A stretch of DNA of 64,000 nucleotides from Clostridia bacterium (GCA_900752335.1 CAADUZ010000023.1:39475-103474), one strand, 5' to 3'. Numbered from the stretch's first letter, positions 16,200-24,890 are shown. The notes: generated by a model from the letters alone, not told the origin. Numbers and translations: made by a program.

Positions 16200-16796
16200 T
16201 TTTTACAAAAAACAAGCGAACATAGTAAAGTTTTACAAATAATTTTATATGTTGTCCGTTTCTATTTCTTAATATTTTATGCTAGTTCAAAAATTAAGAT
16301 AAGGTGCTTTATCTTGGGTTTATTTATAATTAAATAAACTTATATATATTAAAATAAATTCTTATTATTGGCTCAAATATAGAATAAATGAACTATGTAT
16401 ATAAAATTCTAATTTTATTATGCTAATAAGCTCAATGTTTTCAATAGTTCACGGCGTCTACTTTTTAAAATGTTGTAAATTATTATATAAATTTTCATGT
16501 GATTATTTTTCTTTTCTAATATTATTATAATTTTTTGAAAGAGAAGGCTGGAGTATCTGATATAAGCCAAGTTCACTAATTCGCATAATTGCTTTTAAGG
16601 CATTTAAAATCGTGCAGACATAAAGTTATATTCCTAAAAAATAAAAAAGCCTTAAAATGGATTCTAGCAGGTCTGTTTGCTATTCACTAACTATAATTTT
16701 TGTGTTACAATTTAGAAAAGTTATAAAATATAATTTTATCTGTTTTTAATTAAATTTTATATAGTTATTTGAGTAATTTTTATATTATAAAAAACA
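16200..16796. other. Gene-free AT-rich stretch
   Basis: About 600 bases with no credible coding frame and no strong ribosome site. It contains AGGCTTTTTTA-type hairpin-like bits near 16595-16660 (AAGGCATTTAAAA and AAGCCTTAAAATGG), but no clear gene. Possibly decayed sequence. Confidence 0.4.
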
Positions 16797-16833
16797 AAAA
16801 CGGTCTTTTTCTATCCTAAAAAAGAGCCGTTTT
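16797..16833. terminator. Terminator downstream of the 16848-17585 gene
   Basis: AAAACGGtCTTTTT and AAAAAGaGCCGTTTT arms around a short loop. Confidence 0.7.
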
Positions 16834-16847
16834 ACAAATATTATATT

Positions 16848-17585
16848 TTAATTCAAATATTCGCTAATGTCTTTACCTCCAGATATGTTTTTAAATAGTT
16901 CTTTTACACATATCTTAAATTCATCTCCTAATTTGTCAAATGCATCAAAAAACTCGTTTATATCACTCCTTTTTTGTGTAGCTTTGTCAAATGCATCTAA
17001 ATATCTATCTAAATTATTGAAATTAGTTTTATTTTTTTCCTCTAATCCTTCAATAGCTGAAATTTCAGTCTTAAAAATTTCGACTGCCTCTTTTGTATTA
17101 TTATAATATTTTCTGAGTTTTTTAAAATCTATATCATTAATTCTATATGTATATGTTGCAATTTCAATCTCGTCCATGTAACCGCCAAAATTATCATTTA
17201 TTTTTTGATATAAATTAGTGGAAATCTTTTCTTCCATTTCATTTATTTGCTCTTGCTTAATTTTTTGCTTTTCTATTTCTTTTTGTTCTTGTATTTGTCT
17301 TTCTCTTTCTTCTTCAATAATTTCCTTAACCGTTTTTTCTAGTAATAGTGAATTATCATTTCTCTTAATTGCTTCATTATACAATTTTTTTTCCTCATCA
17401 GTTAGCTTACTATTTGTTACTTTTTCATTGGTTTCATCTCCTGTATATTTTTGATTTAATACATTACTGAAAAATAAAAAAATACATATAATTGCTATTA
17501 TAAATATAATGCTAAATATAGTTACTAATGTTATAATAAATTTATTTTTCTTTTTTCTCTCCATTTTATTTTCAATTCCTTTCAA
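16848..17585 (-). CDS. Membrane-anchored coiled-coil protein
   Basis: 245 residues from TTG 17585, or 238 from ATG 17564. A basic N-terminus, one membrane helix (IITLVTIFSIIFIIAIICIF) and a long external coiled coil rich in Glu/Gln/Lys (EERERQIQEQKEIEKQKIKQ), then a helical C-terminal domain. Last gene of a minus-strand row of small membrane proteins (16848-19717), probably one operon. No family recognised. It could be an immunity or surface-exclusion factor of the element, which is only inference. Confidence 0.6.
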   Translation of the reverse strand: MKGIENKMERKKKNKFIITLVTIFSIIFIIAIICIFLFFSNVLNQKYTGDETNEKVTNSKLTDEEKKLYNEAIKRNDNSLLLEKTVKEIIEEERERQIQEQKEIEKQKIKQEQINEMEEKISTNLYQKINDNFGGYMDEIEIATYTYRINDIDFKKLRKYYNNTKEAVEIFKTEISAIEGLEEKNKTNFNNLDRYLDAFDKATQKRSDINEFFDAFDKLGDEFKICVKELFKNISGGKDISEYLN

Positions 17586-17586
17586 T

Positions 17587-17892
17587 TCATTTTATAATTT
17601 TTTTCTTAGCCTCAATTCTTAAAATCTTACTTTTTACAATAATTACTATATCTATAAAAATAATTGGTAATATAATAAAAAATATCCATACCATATTATT
17701 GAATTCGAATGCACTTTGAAAATCTAAAATCAACAAACTCTTTACTGCTCTTGTCATTCCACACAGAGGACAGCCAGTACATTGAAAATGACTAAAAAAG
17801 GATAAATACAAAAATGCAATAGTTAATATCAAATAGCTTATTAATCGTGCATTTTGGAAATCATAATCATTTATTGTCTCTTTTATTTTCAT
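17587..17892 (-). CDS. DUF2752 membrane protein
   Basis: 101 residues, about three membrane helices, with the family hallmark CTGCPLCGMTRAVKSLL near residues 38-54. DUF2752 proteins are small membrane proteins of unknown function, sometimes near secretion or bacteriocin genes. The start overlaps the end of the upstream gene by 26 bases, so translation is coupled. Confidence 0.8.
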   Translation of the reverse strand: MKIKETINDYDFQNARLISYLILTIAFLYLSFFSHFQCTGCPLCGMTRAVKSLLILDFQSAFEFNNMVWIFFIILPIIFIDIVIIVKSKILRIEAKKKIIK

Positions 17893-18292
17893 ATTCTACT
17901 TTACTCGCTAAATTTATAAAACTTCCTATTAAACTTAGTAATGGGAAAATCATAATTATAATATAACAACATACTGTTGTAGATAAAAATAATACACATA
18001 ATATAAATAATATTATTGTACTTAACAATATAATTGATACTTTGTATAATTTTGCTACTTCTTTAAATATTTTTCCTTTTAAAAATAATATAGATATAAT
18101 AATTATTATTGAGCTATTTAGTATTACAATTATTGCATCTACAATAATTTCAATATTAGTACGAATGTCATTACCTACAAATTGGTAATATAAAATAAAA
18201 ATAATCATCGAAAATATTGTTAAAATATTTCCTATTAAACAAAGGAATGTTCCTGTTTTACCTGATTTCATATCTAATCTCTCCTTATTCAT
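17867..18292 (-). CDS. Four-helix membrane protein
   Basis: 141 residues with four hydrophobic segments (for example FLCLIGNILTIFSMIIFIL and IIMIFPLLSLIGSFINLA). Short charged ends. Start overlaps the upstream stop by eight bases. Resembles the DUF4064/TM2-like small membrane proteins often found with DUF2752; not a firm assignment. Confidence 0.55.
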   Translation of the reverse strand: MNKERLDMKSGKTGTFLCLIGNILTIFSMIIFILYYQFVGNDIRTNIEIIVDAIIVILNSSIIIIISILFLKGKIFKEVAKLYKVSIILLSTIILFILCVLFLSTTVCCYIIIMIFPLLSLIGSFINLASKVEYENKRDNK

Positions 18293-18734
18293 TTATAAAT
18301 CTAGTTATTCTCGCAGAATTAAAAGAAAGTGTGTGTTTATCATTTTCAACTTCTGTAGCAATTTCTTTTAATAAATCCGAAGTGTAATCAAGATAACCAA
18401 CAGATAAATCTGTTGCCTCAGTATTATATAAATTTCCTATATTAGTATCAATTTTATTATCATGCAATTCCCAAACTTCTTTAAAAGTATGGTCTTTTCC
18501 TTGTTCATCTTCAAAGCTATACTGTATAATACAATAGTCACTCTCTTTGTTTATTTTTACACTTATAATCTTAAAGCTATCTTTATATTTTAAATATTTA
18601 TTTCTTTCTTGTGCCCAATCTATAATAATTTTCTCATCATCACTAGGGGTATTGTAAAAATAAAGGCTAACTCCTAATGATGTTAGAACTACTATTATTA
18701 GAGAAATTATCCAAATTATTTTAATTTTTTTCAA
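18285..18734 (-). CDS. Exported single-helix hypothetical protein
   Basis: 149 residues. Signal-anchor IIWIISLIIVVLTSLGVSLYF at the N-terminus, then an external alpha/beta domain (IIDWAQERNKYLKYKDSF, IKINKESDYCIIQYSFEDEQG). Compact, resembling small cystatin/NTF2-like exported proteins. No family recognised. Part of the same operon. Confidence 0.55.
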   Translation of the reverse strand: MKKIKIIWIISLIIVVLTSLGVSLYFYNTPSDDEKIIIDWAQERNKYLKYKDSFKIISVKINKESDYCIIQYSFEDEQGKDHTFKEVWELHDNKIDTNIGNLYNTEATDLSVGYLDYTSDLLKEIATEVENDKHTLSFNSARITRFINE

Positions 18735-18746
18735 TTTATTTTCCTC

Positions 18747-19328
18747 CTAGTTTTCTTGATATATAATAGAGTCTAATATATCATTAAATTCTTTTATTGG
18801 CTCTCCCTTTGGATATGTCACACCCATATAAATTATGCCTGCTCTATTTTGTATAATATAAATATCTTCTGTAAATGCTCCTGTTTCATACTCTAATAAT
18901 GTGCAATTAATAGGTTGGATTTTAGATATAGTTGTTTCTTCTCTTTTTATAAAAGTACTATTATTAAAAGATTCTCTTGTTTGTATATAATTTTGAATTT
19001 CTACTTCTTTATTATATGAGATATTTGGACTATCAGGTATATTACAAAAAAATTCACTCCCTGCAATTTTAGGATATTCTAAATTAATCTCAGAATAATT
19101 GCCTATTGTTGGCTTTTTCAATTCTTTACTATATTTAAACTCAATTCCATAAGCCTCATTTTTATATGTTTCTAAATTAGAGTTTTCTTCTTCTGCAACA
19201 TTCCCCACGTTATTATTATTGATTCCATTGTCTTCTTTTTCTCTATTTTGTAACATTAAGACTACTGCAAAAATAACAATTATTAATATAACCAGTAAAA
19301 CTATATATTTCATAATTTTATTTTTCAT
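18747..19328 (-). CDS. Exported protein, PsbP-like domain
   Basis: 193 residues. N-terminal membrane anchor (YIVLLVILIIVIFAVVLML), Asn/Glu-rich linker, then YGIEFKYSKELKKPTIG. The pattern of a short extracellular beta domain, ending ITYPKGEP-like VTYPKGEPIKEFNDILDSII, fits the PsbP-like domains of Gram-positive lipoproteins. No lipobox is present. Function unknown. Confidence 0.5.
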   Translation of the reverse strand: MKNKIMKYIVLLVILIIVIFAVVLMLQNREKEDNGINNNNVGNVAEEENSNLETYKNEAYGIEFKYSKELKKPTIGNYSEINLEYPKIAGSEFFCNIPDSPNISYNKEVEIQNYIQTRESFNNSTFIKREETTISKIQPINCTLLEYETGAFTEDIYIIQNRAGIIYMGVTYPKGEPIKEFNDILDSIIYQEN

Positions 19329-19420
19329 TTTTTAAACATCTCCTTTTTAAAATTAAATAATTATATTTTTTCCATTTTCTTTACTAATTTTTAATTCAAT
19401 TTCTTTTATATTCTTTTGTT

Positions 19421-19717
19421 TCAAATATTTTTTAACATCTTTTTCTTAATTGATTCAAATTCATTTTGCGTAATTGTTCCATTATCTGCTAATTTTTTGA
19501 ACCTTTCTAGTTCGGCAGAATTATATAATATTTTATTTTCCTTTGTTTTATCTTTTTGTAATGCAACTATTAATAATCCTATTAAACCTAAGATAAATCC
19601 ACACCAGAATCCAGTCCAATAAGAGTAACCTTTGTTATCATTAATACTTCCGCTAATTAGTCCAAAAACAAGTCCTATAAATAAATAACTAAAAATGATT
19701 ATCCAAAAAATGTCCAT
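19421..19717 (-). CDS. SHOCT-domain membrane protein
   Basis: 98 residues: two membrane helices (IIFSYLFIGLVFGLISGS and GFWCGFILGLIGLLIVAL) followed by a C-terminal SHOCT helix pair, LERFKKLADNGTITQNEFES. SHOCT motifs are short oligomerisation segments common in phage and element proteins. The gene overlaps the upstream Cys-rich gene by 29 bases. An AT-rich 90-base gap separates it from the downstream gene. Confidence 0.75.
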   Translation of the reverse strand: MDIFWIIIFSYLFIGLVFGLISGSINDNKGYSYWTGFWCGFILGLIGLLIVALQKDKTKENKILYNSAELERFKKLADNGTITQNEFESIKKKMLKNI

Positions 19718-19934
19718 TTTTTAACACCTCCCTTTTATTTTCATTGCAATTTTGATTCAAACAATACTTACAATAACTTGTGCCGAAATATAGTTTGTTT
19801 TCACACTTTTTCTCTGTTTTACCCTCTAAATTTTCCACTTCCAGTCTTAAATATTCTTTGGCTGTATATTTGTCATCACTTAACAAACAACTTCTTATTC
19901 TATTTAAAACCTCTAAAAATCTTGTGTTTTCCAT
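19689..19934 (-). CDS. Small Cys-rich protein
   Basis: About 81 residues from ATG 19934, which follows AAAGGAGC; an upstream in-frame ATG at 19991 lacks a site. N-terminal helix (RFLEVLNRIRSCLLSDDKY), then CENKLYFGTSYCKYCLNQNC, four or five Cys likely to bind a metal. First gene of the row of membrane proteins. No family recognised. Confidence 0.6.
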   Translation of the reverse strand: MENTRFLEVLNRIRSCLLSDDKYTAKEYLRLEVENLEGKTEKKCENKLYFGTSYCKYCLNQNCNENKREVLKNGHFLDNHF

Positions 19935-20054
19935 TCTTTTGCTCCTTTTCAAATTCGTGAAAATTATATCATTTTTCACTCTCACTTGCAAGTGCTACCA
20001 CCCATAAGTGTTATATAGTAAAATACCTAAAAATAAGCAATATGAGGTGGTACA

Positions 20055-20274
20055 ATGATTAAATTAAATGTAGAAAAATTATTGAAGGAACAAAATAAAA
20101 CTAAAACTTGGTTATGCGACCAGTTAGATATATCATTTTATAATCTTAATAAAGCCATAAAACCACGGTAAGAAAAGTATTTCATATAAGTATTTAGAAG
20201 GTTTTTGTAGAGCTTTAAATTGCAGTTTTAATGATTTAATGTCAATAACCGATGACGACAAAGAAGTGAATTAA
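20055..20274 (+). CDS. Small XRE/Cro-type repressor, one gene joined by a +1 frameshift
   Basis: GAGGTGG precedes ATG 20055. Frame 0 (MIKLNVEKLLKEQNKTKTWL.. to AIKPR) stops at TAA 20169. Frame +1 continues KKSISYKYLEGFCRALNCSF to 20274. Joined across CGGT, the product is about 72 residues, the normal size of this HTH family. It aligns end to end with the intact paralogue at 60758-60985 (ISQLNRICSVFNCEISDLF matches YKYLEGFCRALNCSFNDLM). The helix-turn-helix is split by the shift, so neither half can work alone. Confidence 0.75.
20166..20171 (+). other. CGG-TAA +1 recoding site 2 (XRE gene)
   Basis: Frame 0 AAA CCA CGG TAA; +1 frame AAG AAA AGT ATT TCA. Counting residues against the intact paralogue and the family, CGGT supplies exactly one residue. 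Confidence 0.75.
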
Positions 20275-20507
20275 TTCTTTCCATAAAGAACATTGTTCAT
20301 TTCTTTGTTTATTTTTTTCTCTATTTTCTTTGCTTTTTCGCTATCTTTTCCATATTTTTCTTGTATCTTTTTGTATTCAACCATTAAATAATAAATTTTA
20401 TTATTTAGAATTTTATCTATATTTTCTATTGCTCTATCTGTATTTCCATACCTTAAATCCGCTTCAATTTTTTCTAAAATATCTATTGCTATCAAATTTT
20501 CTATCAT
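20271..20507 (-). CDS. Small helical hypothetical protein
   Basis: 78 residues, entirely helical and charged: LIAIDILEKIEADLRYGNTD, then IENIDKILNNKIYYL and a Lys-rich end. AGAGGGG precedes the start. Its stop overlaps the stop of the XRE gene. No family recognised. Confidence 0.55.
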   Translation of the reverse strand: MIENLIAIDILEKIEADLRYGNTDRAIENIDKILNNKIYYLMVEYKKIQEKYGKDSEKAKKIEKKINKEMNNVLYGKN

Positions 20508-20622
20508 TTTTTACCCCTCTTTTTACAACGTATTACCTATCGTCTAATCTGTGCAACGATTATATACCAAAACTATTGTAAAATCAATTCATATTTAATA
20601 AAAAATTGGAGATAATACATTT

Positions 20623-20883
20623 ATGAATAATGGAAATAAATACAATGGAAAATTAAATGTAATTGGTTTAAAAATAAAATATTATAGAGAGAAAAATGGT
20701 TGGTCTTTATCTGAATTATCAAATAGGCTAATGTTGCAAGGTATAGATATCCCTAAATCGTCATTGCAACGAATGGAAACTGGAGGTAGAGCAATACGAG
20801 ATTATGAACTTGCTGGATTCTCAAAAGTTTTCAAGGTTTCTCCAAATATTCTTTTAAAGGATTTCTTGGAAGAAATCGAATAA
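20623..20883 (+). CDS. XRE-family helix-turn-helix regulator
   Basis: 86 residues. HTH: LKIKYYREKNGWSLSELSNR, then IPKSSLQRMETGGRAIRDYE and a closing helix. A Cro/CI-type fold. GGAG precedes the start at ATG 20623. It stands divergent from 20271-20507 and is followed by a hairpin terminator (CTACTGTATTTATATAGTAG, near 20888). Possible control gene of the second integrase module. Confidence 0.8.
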   Translation: MNNGNKYNGKLNVIGLKIKYYREKNGWSLSELSNRLMLQGIDIPKSSLQRMETGGRAIRDYELAGFSKVFKVSPNILLKDFLEEIE

Positions 20884-21001
20884 AGATTCTACTGTATTTA
20901 TATAGTAGTTTCTTTTTTTGGCTAGGAGAGTACAGGTGCATATACCAAATATACTAAAAACTTCTTATTGGATAACTTAAAATAGGGGGGGACAAAAAGA
21001 A

Positions 21002-21016
21002 CTAGCGATGTGCTAG
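21002..21016 (-). terminator. Terminator after the 21027 gene
   Basis: CTAGC/GCTAG stem with a T-rich tail on the minus strand (TTCTTTTTG). Short but well placed. Confidence 0.5.
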
Positions 21017-21026
21017 CCCTCATTTT

Positions 21027-21293
21027 TTACTGCTGTATATCGATTTCAACTTCTTTGTATTTAATTAATATGTGCCATTTATTTATTATTTTAATTTTAC
21101 TTACATTTTGTAAATTAACTATAATGTTTTTGTAATCTCCGTTTGAAAACATTATTTTTCTTTTGTCTATTATAATTTTTGCATTTTCTAAAAATAAAGT
21201 AGTATTAATTATTCCATTTATTGCTATTTGTATATTAACATTTTTATAATGTTTTAAAAGTATGTACTTTAACTTATTATATTGAATTAACAT
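21027..21293 (-). CDS. Hypothetical 88-residue protein
   Basis: Beta-rich sequence (MLIQYNKLKYILLKHYKNVN, then IIIDKRKIMFSNGDYKNIIV and KWHILIKYKEVEID), similar in style to the 10179 gene: a small barrel of short strands. The start overlaps the upstream stop by seven bases, so it is co-translated with the HTH gene and the integrase. No family recognised. Confidence 0.55.
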   Translation of the reverse strand: MLIQYNKLKYILLKHYKNVNIQIAINGIINTTLFLENAKIIIDKRKIMFSNGDYKNIIVNLQNVSKIKIINKWHILIKYKEVEIDIQQ

Positions 21294-21469
21294 CTTTTTA
21301 TCCCTCTTTCCTTTAGTATAGCATAAAAGCTCGTCTTTCCTATCTTTAATGTCGAATATGTCTCAACTCCTGACTGTTCTCCATTCAAATACTTTTTCAA
21401 TTCTTCTTGTAGTTTAGTTTCATTTATTACTAGTTTTGGTCTACCGACTTTGTTTTTTACCTTTTCCAT
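21287..21469 (-). CDS. Small HTH protein, resolvase-like C-terminal domain
   Basis: 60 residues: KVGRPKLVINETKLQEELKK and a helix-turn-helix ETYSTLKIGKTSFYAILKER. The GRPKL-type arm plus HTH_7-like helix resembles the DNA-binding tail of serine recombinases, without the catalytic domain. It lies 19 bases downstream of the integrase, so it may be a recombination directionality factor or repressor. Confidence 0.65.
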   Translation of the reverse strand: MEKVKNKVGRPKLVINETKLQEELKKYLNGEQSGVETYSTLKIGKTSFYAILKERGIKRC

Positions 21470-21488
21470 TTCTTTTTTTACCTCTTTT

Positions 21489-22337
21489 CTATAAAATATT
21501 AATTCTTTCTTTTATTTCTTCTTGTGAAGGATTTACATATATTTCTGTTGTTCTTGTACTTGCATGTCCTCCTATCATTGCTATTTCAATAAGCGAAAAG
21601 CCTTTTTTTTGCATATTAGTAAAGCAATAATGCCTTCCTCCGTGAGGTGTCAAAACACTCGAATATTTATTGAATATCTGATTTATTCTGCTACGACTTA
21701 CTTTTTTTGACTGTCTACTGACAAACAAATATGAGCTGTCGCTTTTTCTTTCTTTTAGATATTCTTTTATTGCCTCCACGACTTTGTCGTTCATAAAAAC
21801 TGTTCTAACTTTTCCGCCTTTTCCGTTTCTTACTATTATTTCTTTACTTGTCAAGTCAAAATCTGTCATTTGAATATTTAAGCACTCACTAATACGCAAA
21901 CCTACATAAACAATTATAGTTACTATTGCATAGTCTCTTTTTGTCTCATTTTCTAATATCTGTTGTCTAAATCTTTCTATGTCTGATGCGTTTACCTTAC
22001 ACGGATTTATATGTTGCTTTTGTATTTTAATAAAATCGTTATCATTTAAAACAATGTCTTGTTGTATTTCACTATCTACTAAATATTTGTTATATTTCAT
22101 TATTGCTGATAAGTTAGCATTAATTGTTTCCGCTTTTAGTGTTTGTCCTTTTTTCGTTTTCTTTATATTTCGTAAGTAGCTTTTGTAATCTAATACATTA
22201 GGTCTATATATTTTTTTCAATTCCTCGCCTGTTGTATCTTTATACCATTTTTTAAAATTTTCTATGTTTTGTATGTAAGTTTGTATTGTGTTTTGTGATT
22301 TGTTTTGTTCTGATAAATAATTTTTAAAATCTTCCAT
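21489..22337 (-). CDS. Tyrosine recombinase (second integrase)
   Basis: About 282 residues from ATG 22337 (AAGGAGTGG upstream). SAM-like core-binding domain at the N-terminus (LSEQNKSQNTIQTYIQNIEN), then a catalytic domain with Arg in VGLRISECLN, Lys in GKGGKVRTV, HGGRH, IGGHASTRTTEIY. All catalytic residues are present. XerC/D-like architecture. With the two small genes downstream it forms a three-gene module that might be a nested element or an inversion/excision system in the larger element. Confidence 0.9.
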   Translation of the reverse strand: MEDFKNYLSEQNKSQNTIQTYIQNIENFKKWYKDTTGEELKKIYRPNVLDYKSYLRNIKKTKKGQTLKAETINANLSAIMKYNKYLVDSEIQQDIVLNDNDFIKIQKQHINPCKVNASDIERFRQQILENETKRDYAIVTIIVYVGLRISECLNIQMTDFDLTSKEIIVRNGKGGKVRTVFMNDKVVEAIKEYLKERKSDSSYLFVSRQSKKVSRSRINQIFNKYSSVLTPHGGRHYCFTNMQKKGFSLIEIAMIGGHASTRTTEIYVNPSQEEIKERINIL

Positions 22338-22489
22338 TCGTTCCACTCCTTTCTGTGTAATTATGTTTAACTTGTTTTTTATACTTTTATATGTAATTAT
22401 GCTTAACTCAATATATGAATTATACAAGTTTTAGCATTCTAGCTCAACATAATTGACATTATGATAAACTCATTTTATTTTTTGGTTTA

Positions 22490-22524
22490 GGCTACTATAT
22501 AATGTATAAGAAAACATAGTAGCC
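22490..22524. terminator. Hairpin terminator
   Basis: GGCTACTAT and ATAGTAGCC arms with T-rich tracts on both sides. Confidence 0.65.
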
Positions 22525-22529
22525 TTATT

Positions 22530-22592
22530 TTATCTTTTGCCCATTCCGCCTTTTAAAAGTAAAATAATAATATATATAATTATTAACGCCAT
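22530..22592 (-). CDS. 20-residue hydrophobic peptide with strong ribosome site
   Basis: MALIIIYIILLLKGGMGKR-like peptide: ten hydrophobic residues then a Gly/Lys/Arg end. GGAGG lies nine bases upstream of ATG. It lies 18 bases after the stop of the 22611 gene and just before a terminator. A membrane micropeptide is plausible. Too short for certainty. Confidence 0.45.
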   Translation of the reverse strand: MALIIIYIIILLLKGGMGKR

Positions 22593-22610
22593 TCTTTTTC
22601 CTCCGTTTCT

Positions 22611-22856
22611 TTAATTTTCTTCTGTATCATTTAATATCATACTAACTTCGTCATTTATTTCATCGTCAAAAATTGTGCTATGTCTTTTTAATATTTTTTT
22701 GATTTCTTCTAGTTCATTGTCACAAATGTAATTATTAAATTCAAAAAGTCCATATCTTACATAAATATATAATGCAACATCAAATTCGTCATCATAAGAA
22801 GTTTGCCAAATATCATCTAACTTATTTATTATTGTTTCAATTCTTTTTCTTTCCAT
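22611..22856 (-). CDS. Acidic hypothetical protein
   Basis: About 81 residues from ATG 22856 (AAGGAAA upstream). Acidic, helical; IETIINKLDDIWQTSYDDEF and LEEIKKILKRHSTIFDDEIN. Reminiscent of small phage or anti-restriction-like acidic proteins, but no family recognised. Second gene of a small minus-strand operon headed by 23417. Confidence 0.55.
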   Translation of the reverse strand: MERKRIETIINKLDDIWQTSYDDEFDVALYIYVRYGLFEFNNYICDNELEEIKKILKRHSTIFDDEINDEVSMILNDTEEN

Positions 22857-22877
22857 TTTCAAAAATTTCCTTTCTTA

Positions 22878-23417
22878 TTAATAATAGCAAGTCATTAAGT
22901 CATCTTGTCCATTCCATAAACTACAAAAGCCAAAACTATCAATATTTATGTATAATGTCCCATTTTGTAATCCATTCACTCGTTTTACTGCTCCTTTTTC
23001 ATTATCGACTATAAAATGGCTATTCTTCAAAAATGAGTTTTTTACTGGTCTAACCTTGTAACTATCTAAGCCTGTTGTTTCTGCGATTTCGTATGCAATT
23101 TCTTTTATTACTACTTGTTTTGTGCCTTTTAAGGCTACCACCTGAAAATAGTTTGCGTTTGTTTGTTCGTAGCCCCAAGAAAAGTGAAAAATGTCGCCAA
23201 CTTTTACACCCAAATAATTTTTTTGTTCTTTTTTTGCTATTTCTGTGTAGCTTAATTTCCTGTACCAACATTTTTTAGTATTGTGCCACCTGTAGCCATT
23301 CTTTTTTAATTCTTTTATTATGTCATATTGTGGCTTTTGCTCAAAGTATAATTCCTCCCCCTGTTTTTCTTCATTTGTAATAATTTTGCAATTTTTTTTG
23401 ATTTCTTCTAATTGCAT
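22878..23417 (-). CDS. Mobile-element protein with RWxxxKKCWY and VGDIF domains
   Basis: About 179 residues from ATG 23417 (AGGTAGGTG upstream). An N-terminal segment LKKNGYRWHNTKKCWYRKL is a common small domain of ICE and phage proteins. It is followed by VGDIFHFSWGYEQTNANYFQ, a motif recurrent in Firmicute mobile elements, and a beta-rich C-terminus. Function unknown; the first domain also occurs in anti-restriction or methylase-linked proteins. Supports the mobile nature of the region. Confidence 0.65.
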   Translation of the reverse strand: MQLEEIKKNCKIITNEEKQGEELYFEQKPQYDIIKELKKNGYRWHNTKKCWYRKLSYTEIAKKEQKNYLGVKVGDIFHFSWGYEQTNANYFQVVALKGTKQVVIKEIAYEIAETTGLDSYKVRPVKNSFLKNSHFIVDNEKGAVKRVNGLQNGTLYINIDSFGFCSLWNGQDDLMTCYY

Positions 23418-23649
23418 AATAAAAACACCTACCTTTCTATAAAATATTTTCAAAATACCTATTGAAAGATAAGTGCAAAATGTGTTATTATATAAATGTA
23501 AATATCTTTCAAAGGTATTTCGATGTAGCTTTTATATATGTTTGAAGTTTGGCGACCGATAACATATATAAAAGTATTTTTTTGTTCTTTATGAACTATA
23601 AAGATGTTACCATATTTCTCAAAAAATGTCAATACGAAAATCAAATATT

Positions 23650-24890
23650 TCCTTACAGCCTCAACGATTTTAAGTTTTGAACATTGTCAAATTAAAGCAC
23701 AAGTTTTCGTATATAATATCGCAAATTTTCTGTTATCCAGCGAATTTGAAATTTAAGTGTTTTTTATTATTATGCAAGCAAAAATAAGTATATATTACAT
23801 ATATTATTACTTTTAATATTAATATCATATAGCAAATCAAATAAGTATTATTTAGTACATTTATGAAATCATTATTTTAAAACAAAAAGATAATAAAGTC
23901 ATAATAATATAAGTCTTTTATTTTTAATGTTCTTGCAACTTTTAAAGTTTAAATCTGAAAATCATAAACAGGCAATAGAATATAAGTATTTCAACTATTG
24001 GCTGTTTAAAAGTTAGAAAAATAAATAGAATCTTCATATCTTAATTGTTTTAATATTCTTTTTCTTCTTCATTTATTACCGTTGTTAGTTTTTAGCATAT
24101 TTATAACACTATTTTTTGCATTTATATCTGTAGAATAATAAAAAAATTAAATACGCATTGTATAGTGGAATATCAAGTTCATAGAAATAGAATAACTATA
24201 ATGTAGCAAAGCCATTATAGTATTTCATAGTATAATTGGCTCTTGCAGAAACTCAAAAACTCTACAGTATTTTGACATTTAGTACAATACCACTTTTTTG
24301 AATTTTTTGCACATAGATTCTATAAACTACATATAATTATAAAAAAACATAGTAGTATATATTACTGAAGGTTTTTATTTTTCACAAATGTAGCTCTTAT
24401 ATAAATACGATTTACTATTATAAAAACAGTGTTTCAATTCTTATAAATTATTACTTTCTAACAACACAACAAACTCCATATAACTCTTGCTAATTCCATT
24501 TTTTATACTTTTAAATTGATTTACAAAAGTTAGTAGTATTATTTAATACAAATGCTACAGCAATTGTTTTTGGTTACAATAACAGTATTACAATTATTTT
24601 TATTATTTATCTACTTTTCAATAACTCTTTTTAGGCAAATCAACAAAAACAAAGTATAATAAAAATTATCGTTCATAAAATGTGTAAAAGTCTATAAGTA
24701 TTTTGGATATTATTGCAGATGTAGATTCCAATGTTATATGCTAAATTTCAATTTTTGAACTATAATAAAAGTTGTCTTATTATTGCAAATACTTTAACTA
24801 CAAATAATATTATATTTTATAAATTTTAAAACACACACATTAAAAAATTCCATTTTTCAACTTTTTGTAAATTTAAAAAAATGAAAATTT
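23650..24890. other. 1.2-kb gene-free, very AT-rich region next to the replication genes
   Basis: No convincing ORF or ribosome site on either strand. It contains an inverted repeat, GCCATTATAGTATT and its near-complement AGTATAATTGGC (24209-24240), and many T-rich tracts. A frame at 24090-24165 ends TDINAKNSVINMLK, vaguely like a TnpB tail. Its place downstream of a primase/helicase operon would suit a replication or transfer origin, but no iterons were recognised. Confidence 0.4.

Noticed and set aside
24070..24085. Minus-strand CGGTAA as a fourth recoding site
   Set aside because: It lies in the gene-free region and in the only nearby frame reads AAC GGT AAT, so CGG is not in frame.
24090..24170. 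Remnant of a TnpB C-terminus (TDINAKNSVINMLK)
   Set aside because: Too short, and no other TnpB motif is in the same frame upstream.
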